From Nakazawaea peltata (taxonomy: Eukaryota; Ascomycota; Pichiomycetes; Alaninales; Pachysolenaceae), in contig BCGQ01000003.1 in NCBI GenBank assembly GCA_001599355.1, positions 64,468-128,467 on the forward strand: a stretch of 64,000 nt of DNA, written 5' to 3'. This document shows positions 18,163 through 28,555 of the stretch, in pieces. A program made the translations under genes and the position numbers. Below the pieces are notes generated by a model. It did not search any database and was not told where the DNA came from. It saw only the letters and a program-made list of their open reading frames with translations. Each line of letters opens with the position of its first letter. Within the stretch, counting starts at the first letter, position 1.

Positions 18163-20181
18163 ATGGATTTGTTCAAGATTTTGGACTCTCCACCAGAGCC
18201 ACTGATAGTGGATCCCAATAATTTCAAAGTCGACCAACAATATGCTATGTCAAGAGACTATAAAATTATGACACCTTTGACCGATTTTCAGAAGGAATTG
18301 TTCGACCAAATTGTCTCTTTACATTATAGTGATATTTTGAAATTTTACATTCAATTCGAGGATAACGTCGAGAATTTGAAGGACCAGTTGATCAGCGACT
18401 CATTGAAAGTCTTATTGGAGAACAGTTCTCTTGTTAGCAACCATCCTTACTTATTGATCGACCATTTTTTCCCTAAAAATTTGACTTCGAAGGATATTTA
18501 TAAGAAGTTGGTGGACACTAGTGGGAAGTTCAAGGTACTTCACGACTTGGTCAATATAATAGAATCGTTATACGTTCAAGGGACTTCTAGTACATCGGGA
18601 AGAAGATCAGGGAATTATGGAAGCAAATCTCGTAACAATTATTTGAACAATTCGAATTTAACTCCGGGGCAGGAAGTATTCAACTTGGTGATAGCTTCGA
18701 GACCTGGTCTGTGTATGGATTTACTTGAAAGTATGCTCATGGGTCATAATTGTACTATTAAAAGATATTCAGGCGAGAAATTGAGCTCAAATGCAAAGTC
18801 CAAGAAAAATTCACAGTTACAACAAGAGGATGAGAATCCGTTCAATGTACATTTATTGCCGAGTGATGGGTCAAAATTGAACCAACAACTTTATGATCAA
18901 GGTTTGAAAGACAAGAGAAATTTGAATCTTTTAATATCATTTGATATTTCGGTTGACACAGAGGAGTCACATATATCACAATTATTGAAGAACAACCCAA
19001 GGATGCCGATATTAAGATTGGTTCCTAATAATACTATAGAACATATTGCTTTGTTCTTCAGAAAATCATTCAAAGATAAGACAGACACTCTGTATTTAGA
19101 ACCGGTTACGCTGGCTATTGTCTGTTTACGTGATAAAGTGGGATTAATCCCCTCCGAATTAAAGTCTATCTATTCTACCGATTTGAAGTACCTTTCTGAT
19201 TGGTTCAAACAATTATCTCCAGAAACATTATTGAATAGAAATGATTGGAATGGTGAAGAAGTTGCATGGCCCTTACCTGATTTAAGACCAATTGATAATT
19301 TCACCTCCAGAGATGTTGAAAAATCATTATTAAAAGAGGTCACTTTTGAAAATGATGAAGATGAATTATTACAATTACCGAACCATTATAAAACACGTCC
19401 AAAATCAAGGATCTCATATTACAAATCTAAAAGATCCGATGGGGCCTACATTACAGATGTCATTGAATATGAATCTTATAACAAGATCACAGGTATCTCA
19501 TCGAATATCCCAGAAAACACCACGATATTGACCCATAAACTTCTATTAAATTGTAATTTAATCCTCCAAAAATATGGGATAGTCGTTCAAGAGATGGAAA
19601 CTTTCAAGCATATTCTGAAAATCCGAGCCGAAGATATTGACACGGCAAATTCAAGTTATGCCAAAATTTTCAATGAAGTTGAGCTCTTAAAGAAGCAAAT
19701 TCAGGAAAAGGCAAACCAACTCATTAGCAAACAAGAGACATTTGATCAGTTGAAACAAACAGTTCATGAGATAGATGTCAAAGTTTCACAGAATACCGAG
19801 AAGGATGAGTTATTACGTCGTAAAGAATTGAAAGAGTCCATCGAGAACAAGATCAAGAATAAATCACAGGAAAATGATTACATGAACAAAGAAATTTCGA
19901 ATGCGAATAGCTCTATTGAAGAATCCCTCAAACTGATCGAGCTGTTGGAAGCGGAAAATGCCAAGATGAGAGAGCAATTAGACGCAACACAACCGGTCAG
20001 ATACCTGTTTGACAGTGCGCAGAAAAATCAGAATGAGCAGGAGCTTTTAAAATCCAATTCAGAATTGATCCGGGTATTGGAGAAGGATTTAAGAAAGATC
20101 AATGATATTCCAATGTCACAAAAGCTAAGGATCAATGGTGTTAATAATAATATCTATTCCGGACATTCGAGCCGGCGATAA
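18163..20181 (+). CDS. HDA3: HDA1 histone deacetylase complex subunit Hda3
   Basis: 672 residues from the ATG at 18163 (MDLFKILDSPPEP; yeast Hda3 begins MDLLRILDTKPIP). Hda2 and Hda3 dimerise, bind DNA and dock the Hda1 deacetylase. Matches in order: LTDFQKELFDQIVSLHYSDIL, NHPYLLIDHF, SGKFKVLHDL, RPGxCMDLLESMLMGH, IKRY, LLPSDGSKL, PILRLVPNNTIEH, LEPVTxAIVCLRD, VAWPLPDLRPI and DVEKSLL. The C-terminal ~190 residues are a heptad-rich coiled coil (from about 470 to the end) used for assembly. CTG at 19111-19113 aligns with Ala of yeast NVTAAMVILRD. The helicase-like fold of the N-terminal part is known for the family. Confidence 0.94.
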   Translation: MDLFKILDSPPEPLIVDPNNFKVDQQYAMSRDYKIMTPLTDFQKELFDQIVSLHYSDILKFYIQFEDNVENLKDQLISDSLKVLLENSSLVSNHPYLLIDHFFPKNLTSKDIYKKLVDTSGKFKVLHDLVNIIESLYVQGTSSTSGRRSGNYGSKSRNNYLNNSNLTPGQEVFNLVIASRPGLCMDLLESMLMGHNCTIKRYSGEKLSSNAKSKKNSQLQQEDENPFNVHLLPSDGSKLNQQLYDQGLKDKRNLNLLISFDISVDTEESHISQLLKNNPRMPILRLVPNNTIEHIALFFRKSFKDKTDTLYLEPVTLAIVCLRDKVGLIPSELKSIYSTDLKYLSDWFKQLSPETLLNRNDWNGEEVAWPLPDLRPIDNFTSRDVEKSLLKEVTFENDEDELLQLPNHYKTRPKSRISYYKSKRSDGAYITDVIEYESYNKITGISSNIPENTTILTHKLLLNCNLILQKYGIVVQEMETFKHILKIRAEDIDTANSSYAKIFNEVELLKKQIQEKANQLISKQETFDQLKQTVHEIDVKVSQNTEKDELLRRKELKESIENKIKNKSQENDYMNKEISNANSSIEESLKLIELLEAENAKMREQLDATQPVRYLFDSAQKNQNEQELLKSNSELIRVLEKDLRKINDIPMSQKLRINGVNNNIYSGHSSRR

Positions 20182-20348
20182 ATAAATAGAATGTACTACT
20201 AAATTGTTAAGTGAGTGTAAGATTGTATTAGATTGTGATATTTGATATACCAGATACATTAACCACTTCAAATCCGACAGATCAGGTCGATACCATTTAT
20301 AATATTATATATATATACCCAATAAAAATACATAAGCTGTTAATTAGC

Positions 20349-20648
20349 TTACAAACCCAAAAGAGCGGCACCAACGAAAGCGGCACCAATGGCAGCGTAA
20401 GAACCGGAGTTCATGACGGCAGCACCTTCGTAAGTAGAAATGGTTTGGTTGGAAGCGTTGCTGCTGGCGTTAGAAGCAGTGTAAGCAGTGACGATGGAAG
20501 AGGAAGAGTATGGGCAGTCAGTGACGGTAGATCCACAAGAGTAGATGGTGTCGGTGACAGTGCTCTCCTCAGAGACAGTGACGGAACTGTAGACAGCAGA
20601 GACGGAGGCAGCGAAAGCGGCAACGGAAGCGAAAGTAGTGAATTGCAT
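20349..20648 (-). CDS. Small GPI-anchored cell-wall protein
   Basis: 99 residues. A signal peptide (MQFTTFASVAAFAASVSA, residues 1-18) precedes a Ser/Thr-rich body with TVTDTIYSCGSTVTDCPY, a two-cysteine motif typical of fungal wall proteins and adhesins. N-glycosylation sites (NAS, NQT) follow, and the hydrophobic C terminus (GSYAAIGAAFVGAALLGL) is preceded by a small-residue NSG site suited to GPI attachment. Strong GCT/TCC codon bias suggests high expression, as for Sed1/Cwp-type wall proteins. The exact family is not resolved. It converges with HDA3 (167 bases apart) and has over 1 kb of upstream sequence. Confidence 0.8.
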   Translation of the reverse strand: MQFTTFASVAAFAASVSAVYSSVTVSEESTVTDTIYSCGSTVTDCPYSSSSIVTAYTASNASSNASNQTISTYEGAAVMNSGSYAAIGAAFVGAALLGL

Positions 20649-21795
20649 TGTTGAAAAGAGTGTATAAAGTTGGATTAAACGTTGATTAATTAATGAACTA
20701 CAGGAATGATTGAATTGGGGATCAACCAGACTTTATATATGGTTTCAGATCTTGCTCTGAGTAGGAGCCTTTGCAACATGTCCGACCCATAAAGTTAAAT
20801 CAAACAATAGATTTGTTTGTAAAATTCTTCACTGTACATGGATTAGTCTGAATCAGGAAAATCCAGATGCTTAGCCATGTAAGTTACGGACGTCAGATTG
20901 TTCTCTGGGTGCATTCGCTAGTATAAAATTGGCTATATTGATCTAAAAAAGGTTCTAGAGTCGACCGATTGGGAAAAGACCCAAAAGTTAGCCTGCGCCA
21001 ATGCGCGAAGAGCTCAATTTTTTTCACCCACAGTAAGCTTATGCGTATTGTCGCTTGCAGAAAATTTCCCTATTGGGACAGACGAGCCAACCTCTTTTAG
21101 GTTATCCTCTTTCCTGATTCGGCCACACTATGGGGATAACAGCCGCCAGCATTAACGTGTTAATGCATTATTAGTATGAACTTTGTTCTAAAAAAAGATA
21201 CTTGCTGATCTCATAGGGCCCAGAACGCGCTCTTCTACTTGATTCTGTTGGATCAATCCTTGTTTAGAAATCACTTTGGTCAAGCCTCTTTATGAAATAA
21301 ATGAGCTGGACTTGATCTGATCAGTCTTGAGGACTATAATAACAACAGTTGGGCGACGAGAACAATTCCTCAAAAATCGGATCCGCTTCCTCTCGTCATT
21401 TCACCAACCATACACCCCATTACTCTCTTCCCCCCCACACTCCCCAGCATGAACCACCTCCCCCAGGCTCAACTCGTTCTAGATCCCTTCAGCATCCAAC
21501 CGTCCCAATATGCATGAAAAAAAATTCACACTTGTAAACAAACACTGCATTATGGGTCGCTGCTTGAACGCAAAAAAGTAAACAAAAACAGAGGCTTTTC
21601 TGGTCTTAAACTACGAGCTTGAAAAATTTATTTGTTTTGAATTTATATGCATGTATTGTTTTAGACGGTCAACTATACGGAGGCGCCTGCACTCGGTGGA
21701 GTATATATCGGATCCACGTCTATTGTTAGATGAATGCGGTACCTGAAAAACTTGTCGAATTGAACCTCTTTGTGATCTAGGGCCGGGGAATTGTC
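20649..21795. other. Upstream region of the wall-protein gene
   Basis: About 1.15 kb between the start of the wall-protein gene and the end of GAB1, both on the minus strand. A TATATATGG sequence near 20734-20742 is a plausible TATA element roughly 90 bases above the wall-protein ATG. Open frames here are short and uninformative; no RNA gene was recognised. Confidence 0.5.
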
Positions 21796-22995
21796 TTAGA
21801 ATTGAGTCAATCTGATGGCCCCTCTTTTCTCTTCTTCCACTCCATGCTCTACGTACCATTCTCTTTGTAATTCAACCCAGATTAAATCACAGATCGTCCA
21901 GGCAATTAGCACATTGTAAACTAATCCGACTCCATAGAAGAAATTACTGTTACCAGAGTTCAAGCTTACCCAAAGATAGTAGAACAACACCAATAAAACG
22001 ATGACTACGCTCATCACTATAGCAGTCAAGAATGGTGGTATTCTCAATTTGGATAAATGATATTCTGAACCCAACATGAGGAAAAGCAATATTGATAAGT
22101 TCAAATCTTGGATACTTGCATAACTTTTGGTGAAATTTAACCAAAGCCAAGAGATCATTATAGTGAACATTGGTGGGGTAGATAATGATCGGAATCTATA
22201 GGTCAATGGTAGTATGAAGACCACACTGTACATATTAAACACACCAACATAAAAATCATGGAAGAAATCAAAGATCTCTGTGAAGAAATACCACCAAATT
22301 CCCAAATTAGGTTGGATCTTTTCAAATTTGAAGATTGATACATAACAATTTTGAATCACCTTATCGATTTCAAATGAGAAATGGTTTCCCACAAGTATTA
22401 AAAGACTGATAAAGAAAACCACGACATCTCTGGTTGGAAATTTCGATGATACCTTGTAAATATAACTTGTATAAGGGATGATCATAAAGATGGGGTAAAC
22501 CGAAAGATACGCAGCTATACTCAACTGTATTAAACCTAATCTGAAATTGGAATCCCTCAAATTCTTTACACTTAATAACAGCAGTAAGTTGGTGAAAATA
22601 GTGGTATTTCTGCTAATTGTTGCTAACGTGATCAACGGATTCAGAATATAGAACAACAGCATCTTCTTCGATTTGAAAAATGAAACAAATTGGATCATTA
22701 TCAAAGAATCCACAATTCCATAAATGATCGTCATAAGGAGCTCATCATTCATATCCACAAAACTCAGCCACTGTAAAAGAAGAGGAGGATGATTTATCAT
22801 AGAATCGTAAGGATTCATCCCGAGACGAGTCAATAAATACCATCCTTCCTTTAAAGTTTTGAATGAGTTGACTGGGGTCGAGAACAACACTGATGAATCC
22901 AATTGACGACTCAACTGAGGAAAGACAAACGTGGGAAGAATGACTTTGAATGCAAAGTTTATCACCACCAGTGTCAATGTCTCGAAATTCTTCAT
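21796..22995 (-). CDS. GAB1: GPI transamidase subunit Gab1 (PIG-U)
   Basis: 399 residues with 9-11 hydrophobic segments. Gab1/PIG-U is a multispanning subunit of the ER GPI transamidase that attaches GPI anchors to proteins. Diagnostic segments are the Asn-Pro-Tyr/HPPLLL pattern in the first lumenal loop, and QPNLGIWWYFFTEIFD followed by a pattern of short loops and long helices, as in yeast Gab1 (length 394). The charged tail is short and has no ER-retrieval lysine motif that I can see. It lies 200 bases from the NCBP3-like gene on the same strand. Confidence 0.88.
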   Translation of the reverse strand: MKNFETLTLVVINFAFKVILPTFVFPQLSRQLDSSVLFSTPVNSFKTLKEGWYLLTRLGMNPYDSMINHPPLLLQWLSFVDMNDELLMTIIYGIVDSLIMIQFVSFFKSKKMLLFYILNPLITLATISRNTTIFTNLLLLLSVKNLRDSNFRLGLIQLSIAAYLSVYPIFMIIPYTSYIYKVSSKFPTRDVVVFFISLLILVGNHFSFEIDKVIQNCYVSIFKFEKIQPNLGIWWYFFTEIFDFFHDFYVGVFNMYSVVFILPLTYRFRSLSTPPMFTIMISWLWLNFTKSYASIQDLNLSILLFLMLGSEYHLSKLRIPPFLTAIVMSVVIVLLVLFYYLWVSLNSGNSNFFYGVGLVYNVLIAWTICDLIWVELQREWYVEHGVEEEKRGAIRLTQF

Positions 22996-23202
22996 CCTTT
23001 ATTGTGGCGGCGTGTATCTCTTCTCTGACACCTGTCTCTCGCCCTTAAGGTTCTGAGCTCCGCGTGTTGATATTTTTCTAAGTGTCTGAGATATTGATAT
23101 TTTGTACACTACTTTAACTCAAATGATGGGTTTTCAGTTATTTATCTCAAAAAAGATAATTCTTCATTTATTGATACATAATACACTACTTTAGTAGCCA
23201 TT

Positions 23203-24057
23203 CTATTCATCGATTTCCATCGAGTCTCTAACAGGTGATAATGATCTATCTCTTTGGGATTTCTTGACCAAATTTGGGAATAAGTCTTCTTCATCACTTC
23301 TGTCTCTACGGGTTGGTCTTCTTTCACGTTCTCTATTGGAGACACCGATTCTTTCGGACAATGGTTTAGATGGCTCTGAGTGAGTTGCTTTAACTTCACC
23401 GGTGAATAAATCAGGTTCATCATCTCTTCTGGATCTATAATCAGGTCTTTCTCTGTACTTTGATTTTGATTTCTTGAAATTGGAGTAATAGTCTCTCGAA
23501 TTTGGTCTTTCTCCTCTTTCTGGTTCTCCGTTAAGTAAGTAATATCTGGAGTAAATTCTAGCATTTTTCACTTTCTTGTCATAGTTGAAAGATTGTCTAA
23601 TATATAAATCCAGAGATTTTTCTTCACCTTCTTCATTGACATACTCTTTAGCTTGTCTGTCTACTTTAGCTGCATCGGTAGATTGGTCAGTGATAGGTTC
23701 AGCCACTAACAGAGCCAACAGCTGTTGAGCACTCTCTTGGTCATTAAAGACAATATTCAAAGATGAATCGTTGATCCATTCCAATTTGTAGTTAAGAGCC
23801 TCATATTTCTCCTTGTTTGCAAAAGAGTAGTCTGGTCTTATGTATTTATCAATGTAAAACTTGATGTTTCTTGGAGATAATTCATCCACACCTCTTAAAA
23901 ATAAAGCTTCGGGCCTTATATTCATACTATCAAAATCGTTATCTTCATCGTTTAGTACTACTGTTTTCCTGACAACAGTAGGTTCTTCTGATCCATCATT
24001 GACATTTTCCATCAAATGAGGAGGTTGCTCCTCTTGTAAAGGCAGTTCAGTTTCCAT
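23203..24057 (-). CDS. NCBP3-like RNA/cap-binding protein
   Basis: 284 residues from the ATG at 24057; an earlier in-frame start is TTG. An acidic N terminus leads into the region ALFLRGVDELSPRNIKFYI...LEWINDSSLNIVF. This follows the NCBP3 (C17orf85) RRM-like domain, whose human form reads ALHVHGVDDMS...IEWLDDTSCNVVW. The C-terminal half is rich in Arg/Asp/Ser (RERPDYRSRRDDEPD, RRPTRRDRSDEED, SLSPVRDS), typical of mRNA-export and splicing partners. In animals NCBP3 joins NCBP1 as an alternative cap-binding complex tied to TREX. Whether the yeast protein binds caps is inference. It is divergent from CTK3. Confidence 0.72.
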   Translation of the reverse strand: METELPLQEEQPPHLMENVNDGSEEPTVVRKTVVLNDEDNDFDSMNIRPEALFLRGVDELSPRNIKFYIDKYIRPDYSFANKEKYEALNYKLEWINDSSLNIVFNDQESAQQLLALLVAEPITDQSTDAAKVDRQAKEYVNEEGEEKSLDLYIRQSFNYDKKVKNARIYSRYYLLNGEPERGERPNSRDYYSNFKKSKSKYRERPDYRSRRDDEPDLFTGEVKATHSEPSKPLSERIGVSNRERERRPTRRDRSDEEDLFPNLVKKSQRDRSLSPVRDSMEIDE

Positions 24058-24309
24058 TTCACAGACTCTCAAGACACCAGTACAGACACCTTTATGAACA
24101 AGTTGAAACTTTGAACAATCTGAACGAAAAAGGCTGGAGGATTATTTCCATAAAAAGAAATTACCGCTCTTGGTAATAAAGACTGACAGATTAAAATATC
24201 CCAATTGGGAACAGAACCCATTTAGGTAATCAACAATTATCACCTAAAAATTTTCTTCTATTGAATTGTATGGTCAAGTAGTTACGATGAAGAAGTGACC
24301 GCCAATAAG

Positions 24310-25167
24310 ATGGATCCATTCGAAGCTAGATTACAGTTTCAACAGATGTTGAAGACTCTCACGTCTTCAAACAACAATAACATCCAAATAACTAAATTTG
24401 TTTACCTGAATTCGGAATTACAAGAGGACTTCCATAACTGTATATTAGAATCATTTAGAAAGAATGATTTCAACTATAATATGAACTTGTTACAATTGGT
24501 CGAGATGATCATGGTACAAGGACAAAACCACGGGAATTTGTTTCTGAATGATATTGTCAGAGATTTAGAATATATGGTACAACAAGTGATGACATTAACA
24601 GGAGAAACCGAGGTTCTCAATTTGAGTAGCACAATAATGATAATGGAAGGTATTAGCAAGAGCTTGCAATATGAAAGATTAGATCAGATGAAGAAGATTC
24701 TTCGAAATGTTGTTCTGTCTTCGACAGTAAGTATCCAAGTACCAGAAATGGTGTGCACCAGAGGTGAAGAACAAGCCAGACTTTGTAATCATGATAAAAC
24801 ATCGACTCTGGTATTGGATAGAATCTGGGTATATTTAATACTGCTTAAGCAAGAGTCTAAAAATGAAAGAATGCGCCTGGGACTTAAACGAGGTGCGCCA
24901 GAAAGCCAAGAACCAGTGACAGAAATCCCGGTCAAACTGATGCTCCGGAGAATGGAAGACGATAGAGAGCGCACCAAGCGGCTCAAAGAAACTTTATGGC
25001 ACAATAAAGGTGAATACAGCCAGGAATTTGATCAAGTGCTACTGCGATATGAGTTAAGAGCCAAAGAAGAAAAACATCGTCAACATACGAATTCTGATCT
25101 GTTCAGAGATATGGTGGAATTGAATATAATCGTGAGTCAATGTTATAATGATTGGACTAAGAAATAG
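24310..25167 (+). CDS. CTK3: CTDK-I complex subunit Ctk3
   Basis: 285 residues starting at the ATG at 24310 (MDPFEARLQFQQML; yeast Ctk3 begins MDSLEARLQFIQVL). Ctk3 with Ctk1 kinase and Ctk2 cyclin phosphorylates Ser2 of the RNA polymerase II C-terminal domain. The N-terminal half is a helical CID-like domain. The C-terminal motif LMLRRMEDDRERTKRLKETLW parallels yeast LLHRMEADRELHKRSKETSW. Upstream GTG at 24295 is in frame but lacks family support. The gene is intact and divergent from the NCBP3-like gene, with ~250 bases between the starts. Confidence 0.92.
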   Translation: MDPFEARLQFQQMLKTLTSSNNNNIQITKFVYLNSELQEDFHNCILESFRKNDFNYNMNLLQLVEMIMVQGQNHGNLFLNDIVRDLEYMVQQVMTLTGETEVLNLSSTIMIMEGISKSLQYERLDQMKKILRNVVLSSTVSIQVPEMVCTRGEEQARLCNHDKTSTLVLDRIWVYLILLKQESKNERMRLGLKRGAPESQEPVTEIPVKLMLRRMEDDRERTKRLKETLWHNKGEYSQEFDQVLLRYELRAKEEKHRQHTNSDLFRDMVELNIIVSQCYNDWTKK

Positions 25168-25807
25168 ATGAATAAAAATGCCGATGCCCCCCTCGCATAT
25201 CTGTAGTATCGTCGCGTACGCTTACCTTTGGGTGCGCTTACCCTCGCCTCCTCCGTATAGTCAATTGTTAAGCTCATCTAAGCGGTCGTGTGCAGGTGAA
25301 ATATTTCCGTTTTGGGACACTTTTATGTCATTTTAATTACCACGCACGTGCGCTCCTTCTCACAAAAAAAAGGGGGAGACGGGTTTTACACTACAAAGGG
25401 CGCTTATACCACATAGATTTTCTAAAGCGATAGGTAGAGGAGCTGATCCCCTCCATAAATTTAAGGGTCGACAACACAGAAATTCCGTGCTAACTCCAAT
25501 TGGGTAAATTGTGTGGGATTTTATTACTCAAGTGACAATAATTTTATAGAATACGAAAAATAACCTTTGGTAATCAGTTACTTTTATTGTATTGAATATC
25601 AATTAGATTTCTTGTGTTTTGTGATACTTCAGCGGTACCCTCACCACCGCTTAACCGAGAACGCACACAACGCACAAACTTATCCACACAGAGATATCTG
25701 CCCTCCTACTTTTGCCCTACTACAAACTGGGCCATACGACAGAAAAAAAGATTGAAATTCCCAGAGGTTTCCTTTAGTCACTTGCCTTTGTTACGTCTGG
25801 TCAAGAG
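25168..25807. promoter_or_regulatory. PHO4 upstream region with a perfect CACGTG palindrome
   Basis: The ten-base palindrome CGCACGTGCG (25343-25352) contains the Pho4/Cbf1 core CACGTG at 25345-25350. It lies 458 bases above the gene for a Pho4-type bHLH factor, which suggests autoregulation or Cbf1 control. Poly-A/G (25368-25378) and other A/T tracts accompany it. The link to Pho4 is inference from motif and context. Confidence 0.55.
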
Positions 25808-27670
25808 ATGATGACAATGAATGAGAATCACAGTAACCATTCGACGCCGGGAAACAGTGGTTGGCGAAACGGGAACTCCAATACTCCCGGTTCAACTCAG
25901 CCGTATCAACTTACTGCTACCCCTGAGCTGCATACAAGTTTGAACGTCCTTTCCAGTACTAATAATATGACCACGCCTAAGGGGTCTCTTTCAGGGGAGT
26001 TTCATAATGATGGTACTGACCCATTACAAGAGTTTTTGTCACCAACTGGAGGAGTGGATACTGGTAGAATTAATAGTGAGCAGCAGTCGCAACAGCAGTC
26101 GCAGCAGTCGCAGCAGCAGCATCACCAGCAACCACAGCAGCCTAATAATCACCTTATACAGCAACATCATAGTAATGCTCCTACTCCTACCAATACTCAA
26201 GGCAACCCAGGATTCGGTTTATCTCATGAATGGACAGATTTCACCAATTTAGGTGACCTGGATTTGAACCTGTTAGAAGAGCATCTTTCAATGTTCCAAA
26301 ACTCATTGAATAATACTAATTCTGGACCTAACGCACATCATTCACATACTAATAGTCATGCTTTCAAGCAAAACGATGAGACAAGCATGAATTATACCGA
26401 TTTCTCACATACTCTGTTCCCTCCTATTGGAGATTCGCAGCAGCAGCAGTTCCATAACGCTAAAGTCAATGGGAATGATGATACTACCGATGCTACAGTG
26501 CGTACAGATCTAATATTCACTCCATTGGTGTCACCTCTGGTGACTCCTCTTGATAGAAATCTTCAACAAAAGACTCTGCCTAATAGTACTCAGTTTTCTT
26601 ATATGGATCAACATAATTCCAATAGTCATGGAGGAGTCTTTTCTCCTTTGACTTCTCCTCTGTTGGAATTCCAACAAGGAAGATCATCACCTATTATGAG
26701 AATCAAGAAGGAGACATCATTAGATGAAAGCCAGCCGTATGTTTCTCAACAAAAGAAGCGTTCTTCAGTGTCAAGTAGTTCAAGTAAAACAGCCTCAGGT
26801 TCCACCCCAATTGTCACTCCTTCTATCCCTGGAAGAGTCACAAAACAATCTCCAGTGATAAAATCTAGACGTCAAGGTTCATTGAATAAGAATTTTTATG
26901 GCGATATGAAGTTACCTGAAAGTTCTATGGATTTCAAGACTCCTAATTCGATTCCAAAGAGAAATAAGTCTCGTCTGCAACAACTTCTGCGACAACAGCA
27001 GCAGCAGCAATTACAAGAACAGAATAATTCGGAGTCTGCTCATCCAATTACTCCTGCTACGTTAATGAATTTCGCTCCTAATCACACCAATGAAAATGAA
27101 AGTGCATTCGATTCCAGTCATGATGGCATGAAAATGATGATGTACAATGAGTCTGAGAATCATAATCTCTCGATGCTGCAACAACAACTGCAACAACATT
27201 ACCCATTACAACTGCAAGTTGTTTTGAATACCAACAGAGAGCATTCGAATTCCTCATCACCTGTCATCTTACCTTCATCTACTACTCCGGTGATGGGACC
27301 AAGAAGATCATCGAGTGTGTCTTCAAAGAAGAAGATCCCACATAATTCTTCTACGACATCTGTTAATACTATAGACAAGGACACTCAAATGGAGGATATC
27401 AACGGAGAGAACTCTGACTTGAATGGATTACCTCATTTGGACAAGAAGACCAATCATAAATTGGCAGAACAAGGAAGAAGAAATAGGATGAATATGGCTA
27501 TCCAAAACTTGGATGATTTGATCCCTGAAGATTGGAAGAAAGATATCACAGTGCCTTCTAAACTGACCACCATTGAAGTTGCCGTGGATTACATGAAACA
27601 TCTTCAACTGTTACTAGGTCAGAAATCTGGTAGTCAAGCCAACAGCGAGTCTGTGAGTCCATTTACTTAG
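25808..27670 (+). CDS. PHO4: Phosphate-response bHLH transcription factor Pho4
   Basis: 620 residues; about twice the yeast Pho4 length because of long Gln/Asn/Ser-rich segments (Q-rich around 95-115 and 393-405). The bHLH domain lies at about 545-608: KKTNHKLAEQGRRNRMN (basic region), NLDDLIPEDWKK (helix 1), loop, then TTIEVAVDYMKHLQ (helix 2). Yeast Pho4 reads SHKHAEQARRNRL, ASLIPAEWKQQ and TTVEAACRYIRHLQ. The His, Glu and Arg that read CACGTG (H-x3-E-x3-R) are kept. Repeated SPL motifs (TPLVSPLVTPLD, FSPLTSPLLEFQ) are candidate Pho85 phosphosites. There are three closely spaced ATGs at the start; I take the first. Confidence 0.9.
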   Translation: MMTMNENHSNHSTPGNSGWRNGNSNTPGSTQPYQLTATPELHTSLNVLSSTNNMTTPKGSLSGEFHNDGTDPLQEFLSPTGGVDTGRINSEQQSQQQSQQSQQQHHQQPQQPNNHLIQQHHSNAPTPTNTQGNPGFGLSHEWTDFTNLGDLDLNLLEEHLSMFQNSLNNTNSGPNAHHSHTNSHAFKQNDETSMNYTDFSHTLFPPIGDSQQQQFHNAKVNGNDDTTDATVRTDLIFTPLVSPLVTPLDRNLQQKTLPNSTQFSYMDQHNSNSHGGVFSPLTSPLLEFQQGRSSPIMRIKKETSLDESQPYVSQQKKRSSVSSSSSKTASGSTPIVTPSIPGRVTKQSPVIKSRRQGSLNKNFYGDMKLPESSMDFKTPNSIPKRNKSRLQQLLRQQQQQQLQEQNNSESAHPITPATLMNFAPNHTNENESAFDSSHDGMKMMMYNESENHNLSMLQQQLQQHYPLQLQVVLNTNREHSNSSSPVILPSSTTPVMGPRRSSSVSSKKKIPHNSSTTSVNTIDKDTQMEDINGENSDLNGLPHLDKKTNHKLAEQGRRNRMNMAIQNLDDLIPEDWKKDITVPSKLTTIEVAVDYMKHLQLLLGQKSGSQANSESVSPFT

Positions 27671-27730
27671 AATATATTACGTAACTGATGATAATAAAAA
27701 ATGTCTCATAAAGCTATAAAGTATGTAAAG

Positions 27731-28555
27731 TTATTCTTCTCCGATATTCCCATCAATAGTCCAGCTAGTTTTGATGGAGTTGCCATCTAAGTTACCTGCC
27801 AAAATGGAAGAACTCCGATTGCTTTGTGACAGGAGAGTTGGTGAATGTGGCAGTTGCTGCAGTTGGGGTTGTTGCTGATGAAAGTGGTGCCTTTCGATGA
27901 TGCTCAGAGGAGCAATACCCAACGTTGACAAGTTGGTGTTTGAATCGAGACTGCGACGACGTCTATTTGAAGACAGTAATGTGACGATGGACGAGTCATC
28001 TTGTTGGAAATGGGGCACCAAATGATGTGAATTACTCGAGATATGAATGTAATTACTGGAGTGATTATTTGTTTGATATGATGATGATGTTAAATTGCCT
28101 GGGGTGTGTACTGATGTTGCAGTAGTCGATTGCAGAGATGTTGCAGGTCCATTAGACGAGATTCCACTAGTAATTGACAGCGATGATAATGAAAGAATTG
28201 GAATTCTGCTTGCCATATCACTCAGCAGAGAGAAATTGGATGATAATTCGTCGTATTTCAGTGAATTACTCGACCCTGCACTAGCACTGATACTGGCGCT
28301 ACCACTACCGACAACACTGGCATTGGAAATGACCCCGACATTGCTTCTGTTATCGACCAATGGCCGAGGCAGGGCAGTACTACGAGTCCTTGAACTAGAC
28401 CCAGTCTTATTACTAGAACGCATTCCATGTTTGCTATCCTTCGTTGGGGCATAACTGTTATTTTTCATTAAACGACGAACCCATGAGAATTTCCGGCCAC
28501 TACCAACTCCATACCCTTCATCATTTTTAATACCATAGTTTCGGGACTCCATCAT
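27731..28555 (-). CDS. Ser-rich protein of unknown function
   Basis: 274 residues, Ser about one quarter, with no membrane segment or signal peptide. The N terminus is basic (FSWVRRLMKNN). A conserved-looking core, DDSSIVTLLSSNRRRRSLDSN followed by GIAPLSIIERHH, sits at about 185-225, with a poly-Gln/Pro patch after it and a short acidic end. The RRRRSLD stretch would suit a basophilic kinase site or a nuclear import signal. I do not recognise the family. It is convergent with PHO4 (60 bases apart) and divergent from the next gene. Confidence 0.6.
   Translation of the reverse strand: MMESRNYGIKNDEGYGVGSGRKFSWVRRLMKNNSYAPTKDSKHGMRSSNKTGSSSRTRSTALPRPLVDNRSNVGVISNASVVGSGSASISASAGSSNSLKYDELSSNFSLLSDMASRIPILSLSSLSITSGISSNGPATSLQSTTATSVHTPGNLTSSSYQTNNHSSNYIHISSNSHHLVPHFQQDDSSIVTLLSSNRRRRSLDSNTNLSTLGIAPLSIIERHHFHQQQPQLQQLPHSPTLLSQSNRSSSILAGNLDGNSIKTSWTIDGNIGEE

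Noticed and set aside
21349-21859. Open frames between the wall-protein gene and GAB1
   Set aside because: Short, overlapping and partly antisense to GAB1; no family features.
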